Below are positions 53,076 to 62,576 of a stretch of DNA of 64,000 bases, piece after piece. Position 1 is the first letter of the stretch, and every line of letters begins with the position of its first letter. The position numbers and the translations under genes were made by a program. Source of the DNA: an uncultured Dehalococcoidia bacterium. GTDB taxonomy: Bacteria; Chloroflexota; Dehalococcoidia; Lucifugimonadales; Lucifugimonadaceae. The notes beneath the pieces were generated by a model. That model was given only the letters and a program-made list of their open reading frames with translations. It was not told the DNA's origin and made no database searches. Location: NCBI GenBank assembly GCA_951812795.1, contig OX638325.1, positions 868,001 through 932,000 of the forward strand. Direction: 5' to 3'.

Positions 53076-56000
53076 GTAATTTGGAACCGGCGAGGATTAG
53101 CAAGGGTCCGACGACGAATAGGAATAGAGATGACGCGAATGCGGATCTGGGACGTCGTATGTCATTACCGACTATCCCATGAATATCACTTGGCGATTTC
53201 ATCACGGCAACGAACGAGTTGATTTCGTTTATCACGAGTTCAGACACGTCTGCGCATATCTTGGTGAGGCCATTTCTGTCATTTTGTACACTGTCGAATA
53301 TCGCTTCGGTTTGGTGTTCCCCACCGACCGCCATTTTAGCGACCGAGAAATTCGTGTGCGTGTCCGATGAATCAGTTGAATATGAAATACATATACGAAT
53401 TGAATCTGAGAAATTATATGTAGTGGCTGTATTGTCAAATCGTTTGCGACGTGATTCTATTCTAGGAGTGATTTCGAATACATCGGAAACAATTTCGAAG
53501 CCGTTACCAATCTTATAGTTTTCAGAACGATCGGGCATTGAAATCCGTTGAACCGCTAAAAACATTTGGTCGCCCCAGAACATTGACTGCGAGTCAGCTT
53601 GTATTTCGAACCCCGGAAGCTCGGTTTCATTCTGCAAGATCGTAGAGCGACCGTTGGCGATCGAACCAGTGAACGGATCGTAGCTGCGATAACTGACCAA
53701 CGTGTCTTGCAACTCGATCCTTTGGGCTGCTGGCATGCTGTCGTCCCTTCGATTGAACGCCCGCACGCGAACACGGTAGTTGACGCCGGATTTCATCCCC
53801 GGGATAAGTGTGGATCGTTTGGTTGGAGGAACGAATATCGGAAAAGTTGGCGGTTCAGGGTACCAATCCACGGAGTAGGCGAGAATGTCGGTGCCCCCGT
53901 CCCATCGTGGGTTGTCCCAGTAAGCGACAATACCATGACGTCCGTGGACGGCGTCGAATTCTTCTGGTGGATCGGGGTCGGCGTTGCGCCTAGCCCGTGA
54001 TGTAACTCTTGTCGTAGATCCAGGATTGGGTAGGACCGTTGGATTGGAATTGGGAACAGGAGTTGTGGTCGGTGTCGATGGAATCGGAGCTTGATCGGTT
54101 GTGACCGACATGATCAACGGTTCGCTTTGACCAAGTGGGTTCAGAGCGCGCAGCGCGATTTCATAATTGGTTTCTGGTTCCAAGTTTTGGATCGTGTACG
54201 AACGAGTGTCGCTAGGCAACTCAACCGTTTTGGCGGTTCCAGGTTGGTTGGTGCGTTGCCAAGAGAATAGGTATGACGAAACTGGTCGTCGTATCGTCCC
54301 TGATTCGTCCAAAGGCTCATCCCATTCGATGGTTACGCTAGTGTCCGTTGCGGGCACATCCTCTCCGTCGTTCATCCACGGTTGACGTGGGACATTCGCG
54401 ATAACGCTGATATTTTCAGAAATTCGATCGTTGTCGTCATAGACGGCTGTAACTTGAATCTCATATCGAATGTCGGCTTGAATGTCGGGGATCGCGTAAC
54501 TTGTGACGGATGGCGGCAATTGGATCGGGAAATCAGTCGAATCTGAGGGTGCGGGTGACCAACTGATCTCATATTGGGTGAGCAACGACGCGTCAGAGGG
54601 TTCTAGGTTCCATTCGACTTCGATACCGTCGGTGGTCAGATTCTTGAATCTGAGGACTAACCCCCGTGGTGACGGTGTCGGGGTAACGGTGGGAGTTAGA
54701 GTTGGAGTCGGTGTACTCGTGGCCGCGGGCTGCAGTGTTATAGCCGATTCAATGAAGGCCGCACTGTAACCGAGTGGGTTTTTCGCGCGAAGATCGAATA
54801 CGTAAGCGGTGCCGGGAGTCAGTTGCTCGACGTTGAAGGAAAAAACGTCAGGTCCAATCGTCGCTGTGCTGATAGCCGATCCAGGTTCTTCTTCTCTCCA
54901 AGACAGCTCATAGCTGTTGACTGGTCGTCGTATTGTGCCCGTCCCGATCTCCGGTACTTCCCAACCCACTCTGATGCTGGTTTCGGTGATCTCATCCACC
55001 TGAGCGGTGGGTTGCCGTGGGACGTTTAGCAACAACGCTGTATCTACGCTTGAGACGGTTCCGTCATCGAAAATTACGTCGATTTGTATCTCGTATCTGA
55101 CACCCGCCTCAACTTTCGGGATGGTGTACGAGGAGGCTGGAGGCAACAGGATCACCGGCATTATTGGAGCATCCGCCGTTAACGGATCCCAACTGATTTC
55201 AAATCTCAATGGCTCTCGGTCTCCCGACTGTGAGATATACCAGGTGATTGTCGCGCCTAGGTCCGTCAATTCATCGAAGGATGCAACAAGTTCAATCGGC
55301 ACGTGGGTTGGCGTCGGTGTTGATGATGGGGTGTGAATCGGCGTGGGTGTCGGCGTCGGCGATACGGTCGGGGTGAACGTCGGCGTCGGCGATGCGGTCG
55401 GAGTAGATGTCGGCGTAGCCGTCGAAGTCGGCGTAGCTGTTGGCGTGGGTGTAGCGGTAGGCGTCGGCGTCCGCGTAGCGGTTGGGGTTGGCGTGGGTGT
55501 AACCGTAGGGGTTGGTGTAGCCGTGGCAGTAGACGTAGCAGTCGGAGTCGGTGTGGAAGTCGGCGTAGCTGTTGGCGTGGGTGTAGGTGTATTCTGCAGT
55601 TCCGTTACCGCGACGGCCGCATTTGCGGTGAAGCGATTACCCGCGTATCGCAACTGCGCGGTGATTTGATCGACGCCTTGACCCGCCGATGTAGGTGCAG
55701 TGTAGTTGGCGATTGCGCCAGTCTCGGCGGTGATGGTGCCGTGAGTTGCCGTCCACGTGAGTTCGGCGTTGTCGGGGAGTTGATCCATTTCGTTGTTTTC
55801 GCCGTCGTATATCGTTAGCTCGACTTGGGTTGTGGAACCTGTAACCACTGAGATATCGATCGGTTCGATCTCGACGCTCGTGATACATGGATCGACGCTG
55901 GGCACGTTTAGCGAAAGGCCGTTTTGTGGGGAGACGGGTATGTCTGCGTGATCGTCGTTGAATCGGGCGGTGACGGTGATGGTGTGTTGTCTGGTGTTGC

Positions 56001-56817
56001 ATTGTTGACCTAGGGTTTGGTATGCGTAGAAGGTCTCTCGTGAGTTGTCAAAGGTCGAAATATGACAGGTGACGACGGAGTTTGATGCGGAACATCCCGT
56101 TGGCAGATTGTCGAAGCTTGTGCCGGGTTCAAATGAGATTTCGATACCGGGGTCGTCGTCTAGTCTGCGCCTGTCAACACGAGTGGACCAAGTTGCGACT
56201 GCGGATTCGGAGTCGTATTGAGGATCGGCAATGCGGATTGTTGGGCAGTTGAATTCTCGATGTGTGAGTATTCGGCTTGGATTCGAGGCGATGATCGATT
56301 GACCATCGATAGTGGCGTTGACCGTCATGCGAACGCGGTTGTTGCCGCAGATATATTGGATCGAAGTTGCGAATGTGATGGTGAGTTCGCTGTTAGCGGT
56401 CACGTCGCAGTCCCAACCTTCGTCCGTGGCGTCACACGCCCCGGTCGTTTCGGTGACGATGGTGCCGATGCTCGACGTTGCGACTACTGCCAATTTGCCG
56501 TCGGACTGACTGCGGTTTGTGAGGACAACATCCCAGTAACCGATATGGTTGTCGATGTCTTTGCGGGTTGCGCTCACGTTGACATCAAAATCGGCTGGGT
56601 CGCTCGAACGCTGGAATAGAGATCTGTCGCGCGGCAATGCGGGCAGCAACGCCGGAGTTACGCTCAGTTGTTGTTCATCATCCATAGCGTGGATGAATGA
56701 TGACTGTTCGTCATTGACTGGTGATCCGTAAGTGCCCCCGTATATCGACGCGAGCACATAGCCAAACAGTGCTATGGTGGCCAAGGCAGTGATTCCGGCG
56801 TTTCGTCGATTTCTCAC
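52990..56817 (-). CDS. Large secreted/anchored protein with fibronectin type III repeats and a Thr/Pro stalk
   Basis: The 1275-residue protein starts at GTG 56817 with a basic N-terminus and hydrophobic segment ([19 protein letters not shown]), a signal peptide or anchor. Residues about 60-400 are beta-rich, then a Thr/Pro/Ala/Ser stalk of about 95 residues ([15 protein letters not shown] type). Several fibronectin type III-like domains follow, marked by (T)YEIQVxAVYDD and [18 protein letters not shown] patterns; a short second T/P linker separates two of them, and another precedes the last ([11 protein letters not shown]). A C-terminal hydrophobic stretch ([14 protein letters not shown]) with a basic tail could anchor it. 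Probably an extracellular adhesin or matrix protein; partners unknown. Confidence 0.85.
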   Translation of the reverse strand: MRNRRNAGITALATIALFGYVLASIYGGTYGSPVNDEQSSFIHAMDDEQQLSVTPALLPALPRDRSLFQRSSDPADFDVNVSATRKDIDNHIGYWDVVLTNRSQSDGKLAVVATSSIGTIVTETTGACDATDEGWDCDVTANSELTITFATSIQYICGNNRVRMTVNATIDGQSIIASNPSRILTHREFNCPTIRIADPQYDSESAVATWSTRVDRRRLDDDPGIEISFEPGTSFDNLPTGCSASNSVVTCHISTFDNSRETFYAYQTLGQQCNTRQHTITVTARFNDDHADIPVSPQNGLSLNVPSVDPCITSVEIEPIDISVVTGSTTQVELTIYDGENNEMDQLPDNAELTWTATHGTITAETGAIANYTAPTSAGQGVDQITAQLRYAGNRFTANAAVAVTELQNTPTPTPTATPTSTPTPTATSTATATPTPTVTPTPTPTATRTPTPTATPTPTATPTSTATPTSTPTASPTPTFTPTVSPTPTPTPIHTPSSTPTPTHVPIELVASFDELTDLGATITWYISQSGDREPLRFEISWDPLTADAPIMPVILLPPASSYTIPKVEAGVRYEIQIDVIFDDGTVSSVDTALLLNVPRQPTAQVDEITETSIRVGWEVPEIGTGTIRRPVNSYELSWREEEPGSAISTATIGPDVFSFNVEQLTPGTAYVFDLRAKNPLGYSAAFIESAITLQPAATSTPTPTLTPTVTPTPSPRGLVLRFKNLTTDGIEVEWNLEPSDASLLTQYEISWSPAPSDSTDFPIQLPPSVTSYAIPDIQADIRYEIQVTAVYDDNDRISENISVIANVPRQPWMNDGEDVPATDTSVTIEWDEPLDESGTIRRPVSSYLFSWQRTNQPGTAKTVELPSDTRSYTIQNLEPETNYEIALRALNPLGQSEPLIMSVTTDQAPIPSTPTTTPVPNSNPTVLPNPGSTTRVTSRARRNADPDPPEEFDAVHGRHGIVAYWDNPRWDGGTDILAYSVDWYPEPPTFPIFVPPTKRSTLIPGMKSGVNYRVRVRAFNRRDDSMPAAQRIELQDTLVSYRSYDPFTGSIANGRSTILQNETELPGFEIQADSQSMFWGDQMFLAVQRISMPDRSENYKIGNGFEIVSDVFEITPRIESRRKRFDNTATTYNFSDSIRICISYSTDSSDTHTNFSVAKMAVGGEHQTEAIFDSVQNDRNGLTKICADVSELVINEINSFVAVMKSPSDIHGIVGNDIRRPRSAFASSLFLFVVGPLLILAGSKLLNRTSRAAAGSTPGESPATCSAPMTDYS
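55320..55592. repeat. Degenerate GGCGTNGGNGTNG array encoding the Thr/Pro stalk
   Basis: Roughly 270 bases built from 6-base GTCGGC/GTAGGC-like units, the coding DNA of the Thr/Pro/Ala stalk. Slippage in such DNA would vary stalk length between strains. Confidence 0.8.
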
Positions 56818-57352
56818 TATATGATTGCATCAGAGCACACTTTACCGGCGACCTCCCAGGTGCATGTTTACGAAAGCTACGCTCATTCCAACGACACTCG
56901 ACAGGTCACAGCTAGAGAATACATGGTATCAATAATCGCAGTTGCAAAGGTGTCACATTTACAGTAGAAGGTATAGTCCACTTCGTCGTCTGAATTGAGT
57001 CGTGGTCGGCTGACATGGTGGTCGGAATATTCGCATTGCATCAGTTTTGTTTACTCACACCGACGCACGAGCGAATTTGAGGCAGGAGACATGGGATGCG
57101 AACCGGCATCGAGTTGGCATGCACGGTTCAAAGACAGGCAACGGATAGTCAGAGAATGTCGTTGACGAGCGGGCCAAGGCTTGAGGAGATGCCGAGTAGC
57201 TGCCTGGCCGTAGAACGAAGGAAGCACGTTGTCGGTTGACGGCTGAGTTTAGGTTTGGGCGCGCGACTCCGACGCGGGTGTGCGTGTTCTGGGTCACGCT
57301 CGATGAATGGTGCGCTGATGATGGACTGGTGGCTAGTCGGAGAGCAAGGTAA
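56818..57352. other. Long intergenic region
   Basis: About 535 bases between the surface-protein start and the zinc-ribbon gene stop. No gene or strong repeat recognised. Promoter elements for the leftward surface-protein gene are presumably here, but none is clear. Confidence 0.4.
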
Positions 57353-57619
57353 CTAGCTGGTCTTGCGTGGTCGTCCTCGTCCGCGTCCACCGGCGGCTTT
57401 TGCGCCGTACCATGATGAGTATTCGAAGGAGTTTCTGAATTGTCGTTTGGTGCCGCATTTCCGGCAGACGCCGGTGGATTCGGGTCCGTTGGGGGATTCG
57501 ATTCTCCAGTGGCAGTTTGCGCCTTCGAGCTGGCAGGGGGTGGGCGGCTCCTCGACGATTTCATCTTCGTCGATTTTGACCTTGGGAGATTTGCGGGTGG
57601 TGGTTTTTTTGGTGGTCAT
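57353..57619 (-). CDS. Small zinc-ribbon protein with AT-hook-like tail
   Basis: The 88-residue protein has an N-terminal Lys/Thr-rich stretch (MTTKKTTTRKSPKVK), four cysteines in the arrangement CQLEGANCHWRIESPNGPES and then VCRKCGTKRQF (C29, C36, C52, C55), and a C-terminal RGRGRPRK that resembles an AT-hook. The CHW.I..PNGP...GVC..CG pattern looks like a conserved small Chloroflexota family, but no function is known to me. It occupies the position downstream of rplL, away from the ribosomal genes. Confidence 0.72.
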   Translation of the reverse strand: MTTKKTTTRKSPKVKIDEDEIVEEPPTPCQLEGANCHWRIESPNGPESTGVCRKCGTKRQFRNSFEYSSWYGAKAAGGRGRGRPRKTS

Positions 57620-57634
57620 GGGTTTTGTATACGG

Positions 57635-57661
57635 TGGTTCCCGGCTTTCGCCGGGATGACG
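57635..57661. repeat. R1 palindromic repeat variant
   Basis: GGTTCCCGGC-TTTC-GCCGGGATGACG, followed by degenerate GGCGGGATGACGTA-like units to about 57740. Confidence 0.82.
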
Positions 57662-58107
57662 TGAGGGGTGGCGGGATGACGTATGAGGTTGGCGGGATGA
57701 CGTATGGGGTTGGCGGGAATGACGTAAGGGGTCGGCGGGAGTGGCTTTTCGGTTAGGCGTTATGCGCGGGGTTGCCGGGATAGGGATGGTTGGTGGCGGG
57801 TCCGAGGTTGCTGTTGAGTTTGTGCGCCAGCGGGAGCGTCGGCGGGGACGTTGGGGGACCTGCTGTTTTTAAGTGTAGCGTAGTGTGGGGTTTCTCGTCG
57901 CGGGTAGGTCTTGGGGGCCTTTGGGGTTATTTGCAGGATCGTGGAGTCTAAACCCCCTTTAGTTCCCCCTTGGGCATCAAGGGGGAGGATTTGTCCATTG
58001 CACCCCTTGGGCATCAAGGGGGAGGTTTTGTGGGCGACGCACCCATTGGGCATCAAGGGGGAGGATTTGGGCGGAGATTTGTGGCGCTTCCCCGTTGCCC
58101 GTCCCTT

Positions 58108-58157
58108 CTGGATGGACGTTCCGTCCGCTGAAGCGCCGGCTTTCGCCGGAATGACGG
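58108..58157. repeat. R1 long-form copy
   Basis: CTGGATGGACGTTCCGTCC, then GCTGAAGC and GCCGGC-TTTC-GCCGGAATGACGG. Confidence 0.88.
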
Positions 58158-58277
58158 TAGTTGTGCACAGAACTCCTTGGGCATCAAGGGGGAGGATTTT
58201 TGGGCAAAGCACCCACTGGGCATCAAGGGGGAGAATTTCGTGCATACCTCACCTCTGGTTGGCCGTCCCGTCCGCTG

Positions 58278-58326
58278 TGGATGGACGTTCCGTCCGCTGA
58301 AGCGCCGGCTTTCGCCGGAATGACGG
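58278..58326. repeat. R1 long-form copy
   Basis: Same structure as 58108-58157; preceded by an extra GGCCGTCCCGTCCGCTG fragment. Confidence 0.88.
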
Positions 58327-58591
58327 TAGTTGTGCAAAGACCCGCTTGGGCATCAAGGGGTAGGATTTGTAGCTCTTTGGGATTATTTGCGCAATCGCGA
58401 AGTCTAAACCCCCTTTAGTTCCCCCTTGGGCATCAAGGGGGAGGATTTTGGAGAGGATCCGGACGGGTGGTGTTCGCTGCGTTTTGGGGCGGGCCTCGGT
58501 TGAGGGTCGCGTGGTGCCGGCGTACGTTGGTTTGACGAACGCCGGTGTTATGCGGGTTCTTGCCGGACGGGGTCTTGCCGGACGGGGTTGG

Positions 58592-58972
58592 TTAGACGAG
58601 GTCTACGGCGGCGCCGGCGGCTTCGAGTTTCTCTTTGGCTTCGTCGGCGGATTCTTTGCTGATCTGCTCGAGGACGACGACGGGGGCGGACTCGACGAGG
58701 TCTTTGGCTTCTTTGAGTCCGAGGGGGGTGACTTCGCGAACGGCTTTGATGACGTTGATCTTCTTGGCTCCGATGTCGGTGATTTTGACGTCGAATTCGG
58801 TCTGCTCTTCTTCGACGGCGGCTTCGGCGACGGCGACGCCTGGGGCCATAGCGACGGCTGCGGGTGCGGCGCTGACGCCGAACTCTTCTTCGATGGCCTT
58901 TACGATGTCGGCGAGGTCGAGAACGGACATCGATTTGATTTCGTCGATGAATTGTTCTTTGGTTAGGGTCAT
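58592..58972 (-). CDS. rplL: 50S ribosomal protein L7/L12
   Basis: Stalk protein that recruits translational GTPases. The 126 residues have an N-terminal dimerisation helix ([31 protein letters not shown]), an Ala-rich hinge and a C-terminal domain [46 protein letters not shown] precedes the ATG. Last gene of the leftward cluster; rpoB is not downstream. Confidence 0.95.
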   Translation of the reverse strand: MTLTKEQFIDEIKSMSVLDLADIVKAIEEEFGVSAAPAAVAMAPGVAVAEAAVEEEQTEFDVKITDIGAKKINVIKAVREVTPLGLKEAKDLVESAPVVVLEQISKESADEAKEKLEAAGAAVDLV

Positions 58973-59429
58973 TTTGTTTCTCCTGGCCCTTTCGGGCTTT
59001 TTGGTGCCCTCACCCTGGCCCTCTCCCGCCGAGCGGGAGAGGGGATTTGGGGTTTGGGCTGTCTTTGGTTGCTAGGTTGTGCCCCCTCTGGGTGGACGTT
59101 CCGTCCGCTGAAGCGCCGGCTTTCGCCGGAATGACGGCGGTTCGCAAAGTCCTCAGTGGGAGAGGGGAATTGGGGATTGGGTTGTCTTTGGTTGCTGGTT
59201 GGTGCCCTCACCCTAGCCCTCTCCCGCCGAGCGGGAGAGGGGATTTGGTTGCTGGGTTGTGCCCTCGTCCTGGCTCTCTCACGCTTAGTGGGAGAGGGGA
59301 TTTGGTGCTGGGTTGTGCGCCCTCTGGGTGGACGTTCCGTCCGCTGAAGCGTCGGCTTTCGCCGGAATGACGGCGGTTGACACAGTCCTCAGGGGGATTG
59401 GGGATTGGGCTTTGTTGGTTGGTTTTGGT
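58973..59429. repeat. Repeat-filled rplJ-rplL spacer
   Basis: About 457 bases between two genes that are normally adjacent. It contains R3 copies (59005-59050, 59203-59248, 59259-59304), long-form R1 copies (59088-59137, 59323-59373) and partial R3 fragments. No other gene is visible. Confidence 0.9.
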
Positions 59430-59969
59430 TTATGCGGCCTCGGATTCGGCGGATTGTCTTTGTTGTGCGATTTGTTCGAGCATGCTGGCGAGGTTTCGGA
59501 CGGGTGCGTTGAGGACGCGTGCGAAGGACATTAGGGGTCCGTTGAGGCTTGCGGCGAGCATGGCGATGAGTTGTTCGCGTGAGGGTAGGTCGGCGATTTG
59601 TTTGACTCGGTTGGCGTCGATGAGTTGTTGCTCCATGATGCCGCCGAGTATTTCGACGTTTATGTTTTGGTCTTTGATGGAGCCGTTGAGGGCTTTAACC
59701 ATGCCGGCGATGTCGTCTTCGGCGACGACGTATGCGGTGGGACCGTCGATGATGTCGTCGATGTTGTCGAATCCGAGTTCGGAAGCGGCGATTTTGACGA
59801 GGGTGTTTTTGGCGACGAATACTATTCCGCCGCTGTTGGTAACGGTGCGTCGGAGTTCGTCCATTTGGGAAGCGTTGACGTTGGAGAAGCGAGCGGTGAC
59901 GATGAGTGGTTTGTCACGCATCCGGTCGACGAGGTTGTCCTTCATCTTTGTGTTGCGTTGTGATGGCAT
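59430..59969 (-). CDS. rplJ: 50S ribosomal protein L10
   Basis: Base of the ribosomal stalk; binds L7/L12 dimers and 23S rRNA. The 179 residues include KPLIVTARFSNVNASQMDELRRTV, VFVAKNTLVKIAASE, GPTAYVVAEDD and a C-terminal L12-binding helix LNAPVRNLASMLEQIAQQRQ. The preceding 311 bases hold the leader segment. Confidence 0.95.
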   Translation of the reverse strand: MPSQRNTKMKDNLVDRMRDKPLIVTARFSNVNASQMDELRRTVTNSGGIVFVAKNTLVKIAASELGFDNIDDIIDGPTAYVVAEDDIAGMVKALNGSIKDQNINVEILGGIMEQQLIDANRVKQIADLPSREQLIAMLAASLNGPLMSFARVLNAPVRNLASMLEQIAQQRQSAESEAA

Positions 59970-60130
59970 GGGTTTATCTTTGCTCTTTCGGGGGTGTCTG
60001 TTGTGTTTGTATTTCGGTATTGGAGGAGGGAATCAAAAGGCCTCGGGCTGGCTGCGGGTTTCGAGTTTGTGCAGACTGCCGCGAGGCGGAGTGATTGAGT
60101 TGGCCGATGTATTTGGTTGTGGCCGTATTT

Positions 60131-60200
60131 CGATCAGCCTCGGCGGGCGACATCGTCTGTCTTTGGTCTCTGTGGAAGAGCTCCCGCGGTCTGCAGCTAG
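60131..60200 (-). ncRNA. Probable L10 leader
   Basis: On the minus strand, GAGACCAAAGACAGACGATG and CCCGCCGAGGCTGA match the conserved AAGACAG and CCGAGG segments of the ribosomal L10 leader that L10-L12 bind to repress rplJL. It lies in the correct place, upstream of rplJ after rplA. Boundaries are approximate. Confidence 0.45.
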
Positions 60201-60280
60201 CGATTGCGTTTTTTGCGTGGTTTGGTTTTGTGGGTTTGACTCCGTCAAATGATTCGTCGGTGACGATCTTCAATTTTACT

Positions 60281-61000
60281 TCAATCGGAAACTGTGAGGC
60301 TGTCCAAGCTGGGCAGGTTGACTTTGAATCCGGGTCCCATGGCTGAGCATAGGGTTGCGTTTTTGACGAACTGTCCTTTTACGCCTTCGGGTTTGGCTCT
60401 GGAGATGGTTTCGTAGACGGCGGCGAGGTTGTTGAGGAGCTGGTCGTCGGTGAATGATTTTCGTCCAATTCGTGCGTGGAGATTTGCGTGGCGGTCCATG
60501 CGGATCTCTTGTCGTCCTTGCCTTGCGCTGTTGATTGCGCTTTCGAGCTGGTTGGGCTGGACGACGGTGTTGTTGCGTGGGTTTGGCATGAGGCCACGGG
60601 GTCCGAGGACGCGTCCGAGTCGTCCGACTTTGGGCATCTGGTCGGGCGTGGCGAGTGAGACTTCCCAATCGGTCCATCCGCCTTGGATGCGGTCTAGCAT
60701 GTCGTCGTCGACGATGAAGTCGGCACCGGCTTCGGCTGCGATTCGTGCGGGTTCACCTTCGGCGAAGACGAGCACTCTGACGACGTCGCCGAGGGAGTGC
60801 GGGAGGGTTACGACTTCTCGCAGCTGCTGGTCGGCGTGGCGCGGGTCGGCGAGTGTAGCGAGGTGTATTTCGATGCTTTCGTCGAACTTCGCGGTGGCGG
60901 ATTCGCGCGTCAGCTTAACGGCGACGTTGGCGTCGACCGGTTCGGCCGGGAGGTCGGTTGTGATTTGGCGATAGCGTTTGCTTTTCTTCGACCGGGGCAT
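60281..61000 (-). CDS. rplA: 50S ribosomal protein L1
   Basis: L1 stalk protein that assists release of deacylated tRNA and autoregulates its operon. The 239 residues contain the signature block LGRVLGPRGLMPNPRNNTVV and GRKSFTDDQLLNNLAAVYETI; KGQFVKNATLCSAMGPGFKV is the typical C-terminus. It lies between rplK and the L10 leader. Confidence 0.95.
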   Translation of the reverse strand: MPRSKKSKRYRQITTDLPAEPVDANVAVKLTRESATAKFDESIEIHLATLADPRHADQQLREVVTLPHSLGDVVRVLVFAEGEPARIAAEAGADFIVDDDMLDRIQGGWTDWEVSLATPDQMPKVGRLGRVLGPRGLMPNPRNNTVVQPNQLESAINSARQGRQEIRMDRHANLHARIGRKSFTDDQLLNNLAAVYETISRAKPEGVKGQFVKNATLCSAMGPGFKVNLPSLDSLTVSD

Positions 61001-61038
61001 GTTGAGATACTTTCGTGGGCGTTTCGAATGATTCGCGG

Positions 61039-61464
61039 TTAGTCGGCGACGAGGATGCCCATGCTTCGGGCGGAGCCTTCGATGACCTTCATTGCGGCTT
61101 CGATGTCGTTGGCGTTGAGTTCTTCGATTTTGGTTTCGGCGATCTGCTTGAGTTGGTCGCGTGAGATAGTGCCGGCGACCAATGTGCTGGGAGTTGGTGA
61201 GCCACCTTCGACGCCGGCTGCTTGTTTGAGCAGTGCGGATGCGGGGGGCGATTTAACGACGAATGTGAAGGAGCGATCGGCGTAGACGTCGATGGCTGCC
61301 CGGACGATCATGCCTCGGTTGGACTGCGATCGTTCGTTGAACTCTTTGATGAAGAGCGGGATGTTGATGCCGTGTTGGCCTAACGCGGGTCCGACCGGCG
61401 GAGCAGGGGTTGCCTCTCCGGCGGCGAGTTGGAGGTTTACCTTTGCGACTACTTTCCTTGCCAC
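61039..61464 (-). CDS. rplK: 50S ribosomal protein L11
   Basis: GTPase-centre protein that binds 23S rRNA helix 43/44. The 141 residues show [38 protein letters not shown] and the C-terminal rRNA-binding domain ending [11 protein letters not shown], both diagnostic for L11. Downstream of nusG in the usual order. Confidence 0.96.
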   Translation of the reverse strand: MARKVVAKVNLQLAAGEATPAPPVGPALGQHGINIPLFIKEFNERSQSNRGMIVRAAIDVYADRSFTFVVKSPPASALLKQAAGVEGGSPTPSTLVAGTISRDQLKQIAETKIEELNANDIEAAMKVIEGSARSMGILVAD

Positions 61465-61511
61465 GTGAAACTACTTCCGATGAGATTGTGAATTTGATCG
61501 ACTTTTGCGGG

Positions 61512-62090
61512 TCAGGCTTTTTCGACGGAGAGGAATGGCAGTTCGACTGGTGTGTCTTGTCCGAAGAATGAGACGGTGACGCGGAGGGTGCCGCGTTGGC
61601 CGAGGACTTCGTCGACGGTGCCGCTGAATTCTGCGAATGGGCCGTCTTTGATCATCACGACATCGCCGCGTTCGAAGCCGAAGTTGACCTGCGGGCTGTC
61701 GCTGGACGGTCCTTGGATCATTCGCTGCGCTTCGTCGTCGGTGAGAGGAGTTGGTTTCGCCCGGCCCTCTACGCCTTCTTCGACGGAGATGAAGTTGGTG
61801 ACGCCGGGGGTGTTGCGAACTACGTACCAGCTGTCATCGTTCATGACCATGTGGACGAGGAGATAACCGGGGTACATGGTTTTCTCGACGTGTTTGGTCT
61901 CACCGTCGGTCATTTGGACGACGGTTTGCTTCGGCACGACGGCGTCGAAGATCTGGTCTTCGAAGTCCATGGTGATGATGCGCTGTTTGAGGTTTTGACA
62001 GGTGCGGTCTTCTCGGCCGGAGTAGGTGTGTACCACGTACCAGTGGGCCGTGTTGGGGATCACACTTGTTGATGATGGAGCGGTAGTCAA
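61512..62090 (-). CDS. nusG: Transcription termination/antitermination factor NusG
   Basis: Binds RNA polymerase and couples transcription to Rho and ribosomes. The 192 residues have the NGN domain (HWYVVHTYSGREDRTCQNLKQRI, YPGYLLVHMVMNDDSWYVVRNTPGVTNF) and a C-terminal KOW motif (FERGDVVMIKDGPFAEFSGTVDEV). It is just downstream of secE with a three-base gap, the standard arrangement. Confidence 0.96.
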   Translation of the reverse strand: MTTAPSSTSVIPNTAHWYVVHTYSGREDRTCQNLKQRIITMDFEDQIFDAVVPKQTVVQMTDGETKHVEKTMYPGYLLVHMVMNDDSWYVVRNTPGVTNFISVEEGVEGRAKPTPLTDDEAQRMIQGPSSDSPQVNFGFERGDVVMIKDGPFAEFSGTVDEVLGQRGTLRVTVSFFGQDTPVELPFLSVEKA

Positions 62091-62093
62091 GGT

Positions 62094-62327
62094 TTAGGTA
62101 CCTGCGAGCAGTGCAAAGATGCGGGCGAATAGCCAGTCGAAGAATCCGAGGAATACACCCATCACGGCTGCGAGAGCAATGACGAGTAGCCAAAGTCGGG
62201 TGGCTTCTTCGCGTGAAGGCCAGGTGACCTTTCGGATTTCGCCGATGACGTCACCGAAGAATCCAATGATGGAAAAGCGCCGTGTCGGCGCCAATCGCAA
62301 TTCGGGTCTGGCTCGGTTCTGTGCCAT
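62094..62327 (-). CDS. secE: Preprotein translocase subunit SecE
   Basis: Essential clamp of the SecYEG channel. The 77-residue protein has GDVIGEIRKVTWPSREEATRL, the amphipathic and cytoplasmic motif of SecE, followed by one transmembrane helix. It lies between rpmG and nusG, as in most bacteria. Confidence 0.93.
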   Translation of the reverse strand: MAQNRARPELRLAPTRRFSIIGFFGDVIGEIRKVTWPSREEATRLWLLVIALAAVMGVFLGFFDWLFARIFALLAGT

Positions 62328-62351
62328 GTCGGATCCTGTTTTGTGTGAAGG

Positions 62352-62519
62352 TTAGCGACGTTGTTCGCGGAACAGTTTTGGTGCGCGGCACGGTGGGCAG
62401 TACTTGCGGAGTGTGATGCGGTCCGGTGTGTTCCGGCGGTTTTTCTCGGTGTGATACGTGTGCGAACCACATTCGCAAGTGAGTTGAACCAAGGTTCTGA
62501 CGGCGTTTTTTCTTGCCAT
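62352..62519 (-). CDS. rpmG: 50S ribosomal protein L33
   Basis: Short 55-residue protein. Translation gives MARKNAVRTLVQLTCECGSH, then YHTEKNRRNTPDRITLRKYC and PPCRAPKLFREQRR. It has the four-cysteine zinc ribbon (CECG and CPPC) of the C+ type L33. Start ATG 62519; stop TAA. It sits between tuf and secE, a common location. Confidence 0.93.
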   Translation of the reverse strand: MARKNAVRTLVQLTCECGSHTYHTEKNRRNTPDRITLRKYCPPCRAPKLFREQRR

Positions 62520-62576
62520 ATCAATCGCTCCGATGTGGGTTTACGTATCTGGGGAGTTGCGATGTGTCGCTAATCC

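Larger units (their letters stand above)
57950..58450. repeat. R4 hairpin cluster, seven copies
   Basis: Seven copies of (C)CTTGGGCATCAAGGGGGAGGA, each able to form CCCCTT-GGGCATC-AAGGGG or a weaker form, start at about 57969, 58006, 58044, 58176, 58214, 58345 and 58425. Spacing is irregular and two long-form R1 copies (58108-58157 and 58278-58326) are interleaved. The first and last copies share an extended CTAAACCCCCTTTAGTTCC lead. Confidence 0.88.

Noticed and set aside
55333-55818. Plus-strand Arg/Gly-rich frames over the Thr/Pro stalk
   Set aside because: They are the reverse reading of the low-complexity stalk DNA.
57055-57564. 169-residue minus-strand frame overlapping the zinc-ribbon gene
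   Set aside because: Overlaps the better supported 88-residue gene in another frame, has no recognisable domain and no SD.
57950-58450. Possible CRISPR array from repeated CTTGGGCATCAAGGGGGAGG units
   Set aside because: Spacing is irregular, several copies carry mismatches, spacers are themselves repeats (R1) and no cas gene is present.
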